Assembly: GCA_003220615.1 (NCBI GenBank)
Contig: QHTB01000159.1
Span: 1 to 64,000 of the forward strand
Reading direction: 5' to 3'
DNA from: Candidatus Rokuibacteriota bacterium
Lineage (GTDB): Bacteria; Methylomirabilota; Methylomirabilia; Rokubacteriales; CSP1-6
Length of the DNA stretch: 64,000 nucleotides
Of the stretch, positions 58,573 to 64,000 are shown piece by piece (position 1 is the stretch's first letter; each line of letters begins with the position of its first letter). A model generated the notes under the pieces. It was not told the DNA's origin. It ran no database searches and was given only the letters and a program-made list of their open reading frames with translations. The position numbers were made by a program, and so were the translations under genes.

Positions 58573-59853
58573 CTAGTTCTTGGCCGCCGAGTACGGGTAG
58601 ATGATGTTGCCGGACTTGAGGTCGTCGGGGTAGAGGACGACCTTCTTTCCCGGCCCGCGGAACTGATCGATGCCGGTGCCCTGGATCTTCTGATACTGGA
58701 CCATGAGGGTGCGGCCCCGGGCCCACTCGCCGTTCTTGCCGAACTTGATCTTGCCGACCACGGTGTTGAACTCGGTGGCGCGGATGTGGTCGGCGATCTT
58801 CAGCTGGTCGAAGCCCTTGGTGGCCTCGATGGCCTGCGCGAGCACCTGGCCGACCGCGTACGAGTACGGCGGCAGGTAATAGCCGAGCGGATCGACGCCG
58901 GCCTTCTCGGCCCGCGCCTGGTATTCCTTCAGGAACTCCTTGATGCCGGGCATCGCGAGGAACGGCGGCTCGGGCGCCCAGAAGTCATAGTTCACGATGC
59001 CGTTGAGCAGCGGCCCCATGCTCGTCATCACCGTCGTGAACATCAGCCCGACCATGCCGCCGCCGAGGATCTTGGGTTGGAGCCCGACCTCGTGAGCCGC
59101 GCGCAGCATGCCGACCGAGTCGGGAGGGTAGGACGCCACGAAGACGATGTCGGGGTTGGTGGCCTTGATCGCGCGCACGATCGGCGTGTAGTCCACGGTG
59201 CTCGGCGGGTACGTCTTGTCGTACACGGTCTTCAAGCCGAACTTCTTGATCAGCTCGCGCGCGCCGACCAGCGCGTTCTGCGGATACTCGGCGTCGGCGC
59301 CCACGATGGCCACGGTCTGCGGCTTCGGGTTCTGCCTGGCCGCCAGCTCGAAGAAGCCGATGGCCGTGCTGGTCTGCGGATCGGGACCGGCCGGCTGGAT
59401 CTGGAAATAGTTCGGGTACTGGTACTTCTCGTTGTTGGCCAGGCCGAACATCCCGATGACGGTCAGCTTCCGCTCCATCGCAATGGGCAAGAGCGGGGCG
59501 ATGAGGTTGGTGCCATACCCGGAGATGACGAGGTCGACCTTGTCGACGTCGAGCAGCTTGGTGTAGATCCCGGGCACGGTGGCCGGGTTGGTCTGGTCAT
59601 CGTAATACACCAGCTCGACGGGCCGGCCCAGCAAGCCGCCCTTCTTGTTGACGTCGTCCTTCCAGATCTGCAAGGCCAGGAGCGCCGGCTTGCCGTTGGC
59701 GGAGAGTCCGCCGGTCAGCGCCATGCCGAACCCGATCTTGATCGGGTCCGCGGCCTGGGCGACGAGTGCGCCCGATCCCCCGAGGGCCAGCGTCCCGATG
59801 ACGATCCCGACCACGGTGAAGCTCAGGATTCCCTGCGTCCAATTGCGGCTCAT
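58573..59853 (-). CDS. ABC transporter substrate-binding protein, LivK/amide type
   Basis: 426 residues with signal peptide (LSFTVVGIVIGTLALGGSGA, cleaved near AQA). PIKIGFGMALTGGLSANGKP near 36-55 begins the type-I periplasmic fold; GGLLGRPVELVYYDDQTNPA near 72-91, VDLVISGYGTNLIAPLLPIA near 105 and PDIVFVASYPPDSVGMLRAA near 233 follow. This is the peripla_BP_6 group that binds leucine-type, amide, urea or aromatic ligands. It starts the five-gene Liv operon with a complete set of components. Confidence 0.92.
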   Translation of the reverse strand: MSRNWTQGILSFTVVGIVIGTLALGGSGALVAQAADPIKIGFGMALTGGLSANGKPALLALQIWKDDVNKKGGLLGRPVELVYYDDQTNPATVPGIYTKLLDVDKVDLVISGYGTNLIAPLLPIAMERKLTVIGMFGLANNEKYQYPNYFQIQPAGPDPQTSTAIGFFELAARQNPKPQTVAIVGADAEYPQNALVGARELIKKFGLKTVYDKTYPPSTVDYTPIVRAIKATNPDIVFVASYPPDSVGMLRAAHEVGLQPKILGGGMVGLMFTTVMTSMGPLLNGIVNYDFWAPEPPFLAMPGIKEFLKEYQARAEKAGVDPLGYYLPPYSYAVGQVLAQAIEATKGFDQLKIADHIRATEFNTVVGKIKFGKNGEWARGRTLMVQYQKIQGTGIDQFRGPGKKVVLYPDDLKSGNIIYPYSAAKN

Positions 59854-59927
59854 CGCTCACCTCGCTCGACGAATGTCGAAAGCTATAGGGGAAACCGCGG
59901 GCAAACGCAACCGGGCTCGGTCGGGGA

Positions 59928-62249
59928 TCAGCCAGCGCGACGCGCTTGGAGGAGCGAGAACAGCCTCGCCGGAGTCACCGGCAGCTCGAGAATGGTGATC
60001 CCGAACCCGGCGAGCGCATCCTCGACCGCGTTGGCGATGGCCGCCGCGGGGGCGATGGCACCGCTCTCGCCGACGCCCTTGATGCCGAGGTCGTTGACGA
60101 TCGAGGGGAAATTCACCAGCGCCGTGTCGAGCGGAGGGAGCTGGGCGGCCGTCGGCAGGCCATAATCCATGAAGCTCTGCGTGAGGAGCTGGCCGTTGTC
60201 GTCGTAGACCAGGTCCTCGGTGAGGGCGGAGCCGATGCCCTGCGCGATGCCTCCCTGGAGCTGGCCCTCCACGATCATGGGATTGATCGGCCGCCCGCTG
60301 TCGTGCACCGCGACGTACTTCAGCAGGCGGATCTGGCACGTCTCGACGTCGACCTCGACGACCGCCCCGTGCGTGCCGAACGCCCACGTCACCGTGTCGG
60401 GATAGAAGTACGTGCAGCTGTTGAGACCCGGCTCGCTCACGGGCGCCAGCGCCTTCGAGCGCACGGCGGCCGCCGCCACCTCGGCGAGGTGGAGACCTCG
60501 GCCGGGCACTCCAGCCACCGACACGCGGCCGTCCTCGATCCTCAGATCTTCGGGCGCGCACTCGAGCATCGTGGCGGCGACCAGGGCCGCCCGGCGGCGC
60601 ACCTCGCGCGCCGAGCGGGCGACCGCGGGCCCGGCGTTGGCGGCCACGCGGCTGGCCATCGCGCCGATCCCGTAGGGAAAGGCTTGCGTGTCGGCGCCCA
60701 CGACCTTCACCGACTCGAACGGGACTCCGAGCTCCTCGGCGCAGATCTGGGCCAGCGTCGTCGCGTGGCCCTGGCCCTGGGCCGACACGCCGATGAAGAC
60801 GTACACCGTGCCGCTCGGGTCCACGCGCACGTTCGCGCCTTCGTACGGCCCCAGCCCCGAGCCCTGCAGGTAGCAGGCGACACCGATGCCGAGACGGCGC
60901 ACGCCATTCGAACGCGTCGCCTGGAGCGCGCGGTGCTCGTCGTACCCGAGGAGCTCGAGCGCCTTGTCGAACGCCGCCGGAAAGTCGGCGGGGTCGTAGC
61001 AGATCGTCGAGCCGTCCTTGTATTTCATCCCCGGCCGATACGGCATCTCGTCGGCGCGGATGAAATTCCGGCGCCGGATCTCCGCGGGATCGAGGCCGAG
61101 CTTCCGTGCGCCGATGTCGAGCATCCGCTCGAAGACGAAGGCGGCTTCGGGACGGCCGGCGCCCCGGTAGGCGGCGCTGAAGGTCTTGTTCGTCACCACG
61201 TTGTCGGATCGTCCGCGGTAGTCGCGGACTCGGTACGGCGCGCACAGGTGATGGATCGTGTTGAGGGGAATCCCTTCCCCCTGGATCGGATAGGCCCCCA
61301 TGTCGGACGCGAAGTGGTCGTCGACGGCGGTGATGACCCCGTCGCGATGAAAGCCCACGCGGATCGCGTGGACCTGCTCCCGATCGTGACACGTCGCGAT
61401 GAAGTGCTCGCGCCGCGTCTCCACCCACTTCACGGGGCGGCCCAAACGGGAGGCCACGAGCGGCACCAGCACCTCTTCCTGGAAGACCTGGGCCTTGGCG
61501 CCGAACGCTCCGCCGACCTCCGGAGCGATGACCCGGATCCGCTCGACGTCGAGGCCCAGCACGGCGGCGATCGCCTCGCGCACGAAGTAGGTCGTCTGGG
61601 TGGAGGAGTGGACGACGAGGACGCCGGCGTCGTCGTGCCACGCCAGGACCCCGCGCGGCTCCATCGGCATAGCGGCGTTACGCGCATGCCGCAACTCGTG
61701 GGCGACCACGAGGTCGGCGGCGGCCATGGCTTCCTCGACGTCACCGACGCTGTCCGTCGACACGCTGGCGACGTTGTCCGGCCACGTGTCGTAGAGACGG
61801 GCCGTGGTCTTCAAGGCCTCCCAGGTCGACACGACGGCGGGCACCGGCTCGTACTGCACGTGGACGGCGTCGATGGCGTCCTGGAGCTGGGCGACGGCCT
61901 CGACGACGACGACGGCCACCGGCTCGCCCACGTATCGGGCCTTGCCGAGCGCGAGCGCACACTGTTCGAAGGGCCGCACGTGTGCCCGGAACGGGAGATG
62001 CGGAGGAATCGGCCGCGTGACCTCGGGAAGCTCGGCCGGACCGAAGACCCCGAGCACGCCGGGGAGGGCACGGGCGTTCGTCGCATCGATGGCGATCACT
62101 CGCGCGTGGGCGTGCGGGCTGCGGACGACGCCCAGGTGCACCAGCCCCGGCCGTGTGATGTCGTCGAGATACCGTCCAGCCCCGCGAAGGAGCGGGAGGT
62201 GCTCGCGGGGTTTCAGTGAGAGCCCGAACACCTTGCCATGGGTCGGCAT
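59928..62249 (-). CDS. CoxL-like (form II) molybdopterin-binding dehydrogenase subunit
   Basis: 773 residues from ATG at 62249. Landmarks: LKPREHLPLLRGAGRYLDDI near 12-31, VGGAFGAKAQVFQEEVLVPL near 250, AYRGAGRPEAAFVFERMLD near 380 and GIKGVGESGAIAPAAAIANA near 732 with the catalytic Glu. AYRGAGR is the motif of form-II (putative) CO dehydrogenases, whereas true CO dehydrogenases have the Cys of AYRCSFR, so CO oxidation is doubtful. No CoxS or CoxM partner is in the window. It is coupled to the TauC-like permease (TGATG), so it probably oxidises an imported compound. Confidence 0.88.
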   Translation of the reverse strand: MPTHGKVFGLSLKPREHLPLLRGAGRYLDDITRPGLVHLGVVRSPHAHARVIAIDATNARALPGVLGVFGPAELPEVTRPIPPHLPFRAHVRPFEQCALALGKARYVGEPVAVVVVEAVAQLQDAIDAVHVQYEPVPAVVSTWEALKTTARLYDTWPDNVASVSTDSVGDVEEAMAAADLVVAHELRHARNAAMPMEPRGVLAWHDDAGVLVVHSSTQTTYFVREAIAAVLGLDVERIRVIAPEVGGAFGAKAQVFQEEVLVPLVASRLGRPVKWVETRREHFIATCHDREQVHAIRVGFHRDGVITAVDDHFASDMGAYPIQGEGIPLNTIHHLCAPYRVRDYRGRSDNVVTNKTFSAAYRGAGRPEAAFVFERMLDIGARKLGLDPAEIRRRNFIRADEMPYRPGMKYKDGSTICYDPADFPAAFDKALELLGYDEHRALQATRSNGVRRLGIGVACYLQGSGLGPYEGANVRVDPSGTVYVFIGVSAQGQGHATTLAQICAEELGVPFESVKVVGADTQAFPYGIGAMASRVAANAGPAVARSAREVRRRAALVAATMLECAPEDLRIEDGRVSVAGVPGRGLHLAEVAAAAVRSKALAPVSEPGLNSCTYFYPDTVTWAFGTHGAVVEVDVETCQIRLLKYVAVHDSGRPINPMIVEGQLQGGIAQGIGSALTEDLVYDDNGQLLTQSFMDYGLPTAAQLPPLDTALVNFPSIVNDLGIKGVGESGAIAPAAAIANAVEDALAGFGITILELPVTPARLFSLLQARRAG

Positions 62250-63085
62250 CACCGGTCTCCGTGATACCACGTGAGCATCACGCGCTCGGCCAGGGCCACG
62301 ACGCCGTACAGCACGAGGCCGATGACACAGAGCACGAGGATCGCCGCCATGATGGCGGCCGTCTCGGCGCGCGACGTTGCGAAGACGATGAGGTACCCGA
62401 GCCCCGCCTGCGACGTGATGAACTCGCCGACGATCACGCCGATGATGGACAGCGTGACCGCGATCTTGAGGCCGCTGAAGATGTGGGGCAGCGCGCCGGG
62501 AAAACGGATGTTCACGAAGATCTGCCAGTCGTTCGCCGTCAGGGAGCGCGCCAGCCGGATCATCGTGCGGTCGGTGTCGATCAGTCCGGCCGCGGTGGAG
62601 ATGACGACCGGGAAGAAGCTGATGAAGAGCGCGAACATGAGGCGCGAGCTGGTTCCGATGCCGAGCCACACGATGAAGAGCGGAGCGAGCGCGACCTTCG
62701 GGATGAGCTGGAACACGACCAGGAGCGGGTAGAGCGCCTCCCGGATCGGCCGCGAATACGTGATGGCGATGGCGACGACCATGCCCACGACCGCGGCGAG
62801 CAGGAAGCCGGCCACCGTCTCGACCAGGGTCGGCCAGGCGTGCTCGAGCAGCAAGCCGTGAACGGCCACCAGCGTCTGCGCCACCTCCGTCGGCGGCGGC
62901 AAGATCGCCGAGGGAATGCGGCGCACACGCACCAGCGCTTCCCACGCCGCCAGGGCCAGCGCGGCCGTGACGATCGGCAAGACCACGGGCCGCCAGCCCC
63001 GCGACACGCCGGCCTTCAGCGCGCGCGTCAGCCCGTCGAGGCGGCCGGCGCCGAGGTCGGCCGTCGAGAGGCTGTCGAGGGCCAC
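62249..63085 (-). CDS. ABC transporter permease, TauC/SsuC type
   Basis: 278 residues from GTG at 63085, with six transmembrane helices. IPSAILPPPTEVAQTLVAVH near 56-75 is the diagnostic N-terminal motif. LIPKVALAPLFIVWLGIGTS near 125, then the EAA loop RLARSLTANDWQIFVNIRFP with GALPHIFSGLKIAVTLSIIG near 175-215. GEFITSQAGLGYLIVFATSR near 220 is also standard. It partners with the ATPase at 63087 (one-base gap) and the binding-protein tail at the right edge. The substrate may be an aromatic or sulfonated acid. Confidence 0.92.
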   Translation of the reverse strand: MALDSLSTADLGAGRLDGLTRALKAGVSRGWRPVVLPIVTAALALAAWEALVRVRRIPSAILPPPTEVAQTLVAVHGLLLEHAWPTLVETVAGFLLAAVVGMVVAIAITYSRPIREALYPLLVVFQLIPKVALAPLFIVWLGIGTSSRLMFALFISFFPVVISTAAGLIDTDRTMIRLARSLTANDWQIFVNIRFPGALPHIFSGLKIAVTLSIIGVIVGEFITSQAGLGYLIVFATSRAETAAIMAAILVLCVIGLVLYGVVALAERVMLTWYHGDR

Positions 63086-63086
63086 G

Positions 63087-63917
63087 TCAGGACGCTCCCC
63101 GCCGGCCGTGGCTCTCCTCGATCTTCGCCCGGAGGAGCGCGCAGATTTCGTTGAACTCCGGCGTTTCCTCGATGGTCAGGCGACGAGGGCGCGGTAGCGG
63201 GATGCTCACGTCGGCGATGAGCGTGGACGGCCGGCGCGCCATCACCAGCACCCGATCGGACAGGAAGACGGCCTCGCGGATGCCGTGGGTCACGAACAGG
63301 ACGGTCTTCTGGTAGCGCTGCCAGATGTCGAGCAGCGCCGCGTTCATCTCGTCGCGGGTGATGGCGTCGAGGGCGCTGAACGGCTCGTCCATCAGGAGCA
63401 GCGTGGGATCGTGGACGAGCGCGCGGCAGATTGCGACGCGCTGGCGCATTCCGCCCGAAAGCTGGTGCGGCCGCTTGGCGGAGAACTCCGAGAGGCCGAC
63501 CATGTCCAGGAGCTGCCGGGCTCGCTCGGTGTACTCGCGCACCGGGCGTTTGAGGATGTGGATCGGGAAGAGCACGTTGTCGAGCACGCTCTTCCACGGG
63601 AGCAGGACCGGATCCTGGAAGATCACGCCGATGTCGGCGCGTGGCCCGGTGATCGGCTGGCCGGCGACGTCGATGCGCCCGGCGGTGAGCGGCTCGAGGC
63701 CGGCGACCATCATGAGCAAGGTACTCTTGCCGCAGCCGCTTGGCCCCAGGATCGAGACGAACTCGCCCGCTCGGGCGGCAAAGCTGACGGAGCTGACGGC
63801 TTCCAGGGCGCTCGCCCCGGCGTTGTAGACTTTCCTGACGCCGTCGACGACGACGTACGTCTCGGAAGAGCGCCCGGGCACAGTCGTCGGCGTCCCGAGC
63901 TCGGCCGAGATCAGCAC
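63087..63917 (-). CDS. ABC transporter ATP-binding protein, TauB/SsuB type
   Basis: 276 residues from GTG at 63917. Walker A SILGPSGCGKSTLLMMVAGL, Q-loop VIFQDPVLLPWKSVLDNV (the PW after the Q-loop is typical of TauB/SsuB), signature PHQLSGGMRQRVAICRALV, Walker B LLLMDEPFSALDAITRDE and switch His in FVTHGIREAVFLSD are intact. A short C-terminal tail (LPRPRRLTIEETPEFNEICA) follows. It is downstream of the partial binding-protein gene and upstream of the permease, all on one strand. Confidence 0.93.
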   Translation of the reverse strand: MLISAELGTPTTVPGRSSETYVVVDGVRKVYNAGASALEAVSSVSFAARAGEFVSILGPSGCGKSTLLMMVAGLEPLTAGRIDVAGQPITGPRADIGVIFQDPVLLPWKSVLDNVLFPIHILKRPVREYTERARQLLDMVGLSEFSAKRPHQLSGGMRQRVAICRALVHDPTLLLMDEPFSALDAITRDEMNAALLDIWQRYQKTVLFVTHGIREAVFLSDRVLVMARRPSTLIADVSIPLPRPRRLTIEETPEFNEICALLRAKIEESHGRRGAS

Positions 63918-63924
63918 GCGGGGC

Positions 63925-64000
63925 TCACGCGAAGAACTTCGCGAACTCCTCGTTGCGCTTCTTGGCGTCGACCCACTGCGTCTCCGTCAACTTGATGCGT
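63925..64000 (-). CDS. C-terminal end of an ABC substrate-binding protein (cut by window edge)
   Basis: Only the last 24 codons are inside the window: IKLTETQWVDAKKRNEEF then AKFFA and TGA at 63927-63925. The helical, charged tail is like the end of NMT1/SsuA-type binding proteins. Its position just upstream of TauB- and TauC-type genes supports this role, making a complete three-part transporter. The family call rests mostly on context. Confidence 0.5.
   Translation of the reverse strand, partial: RIKLTETQWVDAKKRNEEFAKFFA

Noticed and set aside
59946-62219. 757-codon open frame on the plus strand opposite the CoxL-like gene
   Set aside because: No domain text, composition typical of an antisense shadow, and the minus-strand gene has all its motifs.
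59928-62249. True aerobic CO dehydrogenase large subunit
   Set aside because: The active-site loop is AYRGAGR, not AYRCSFR with the Cys that binds copper, and no coxM/coxS genes are adjacent.
1-64000. tRNA, rRNA, CRISPR arrays, transposases, integrases, att sites
   Set aside because: I looked for the usual sequence and gene signatures on both strands and saw none I could support.

Overview
This is a gene-dense, GC-rich bacterial chromosome segment. Most genes sit in operons whose stop and start codons overlap (ATGA, GTGA or TGATG). The mix of genes points to Candidatus Rokubacteria / Methylomirabilota or a close relative: many orphan ABC substrate-binding proteins, several luciferase-like (LLM) flavin oxidoreductases, orphan molybdopterin subunits of the xanthine/CO dehydrogenase family, hydantoinase and MmgE/PrpD genes, and a proteasome-type AAA ATPase ending in GQYL. 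This assignment is an inference from gene content. I saw no rRNA, tRNA, CRISPR array, insertion sequence or phage gene.

Layout. 1-6701 (minus): catabolic operon with two binding proteins, a molybdopterin dehydrogenase subunit, LLM oxidoreductase, amidohydrolase and a decayed LLM gene. 6776-10988: diiron ferritin-like protein, DsbA-like protein, cNMP-binding protein and a cupin / Fe-S / EEP-nuclease operon. 11016-12360 (minus): frameshifted ECF sigma factor plus a membrane anti-sigma factor with a C-terminal CxxCH. 12484-19375: LLM oxidoreductase, VOC protein, peptide-type binding protein, small membrane proteins and lipoproteins, a sparse region, and an enolase-superfamily enzyme. 19536-26912 (plus): ArsR regulator followed by a six-gene energy-converting hydrogenase-like complex. 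26946-29755: zinc ribbon, receiver fragment, decayed SDR, 2OG-Fe(II) oxygenase, outer-membrane barrel. 29777-31909: proteasomal ATPase and MaoC hydratase. 32032-38141 (minus): metallopeptidase-like protein, hydantoinase, ion-transporter-superfamily permease, an alcohol dehydrogenase with an in-frame amber codon, PhyH dioxygenase. 38409-48514 (minus): binding proteins, sugar-type ABC transporter without an ATPase, amidohydrolase, cyclase, MmgE/PrpD. 48560-55303 (plus): hydrolase, LLM oxidoreductase, complete Fe(III)-type ABC transporter, SDR. 55313-64000 (minus): complete Liv-type transporter, CoxL-like subunit, TauABC-type transporter.

The most interesting system is the complex at 19901-26912. 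It keeps the proton-pump carboxylates and lysines and the small-subunit [4Fe-4S] cysteines, but all four NiFe-ligand cysteines of the large subunit are replaced (Ser, Glu, Ser, Gly), and no ferredoxin-type subunit is encoded with it. It is therefore probably not a hydrogenase but an Ehr-type pump with an unknown electron donor. Other leads are the possible haem-binding anti-sigma factor, a group of genes whose promoter -10 boxes lie 7-9 bases before the start codon (likely leaderless mRNAs), and an unusual number of genes with single disruptions. Those disruptions could be real decay or residual assembly indels.
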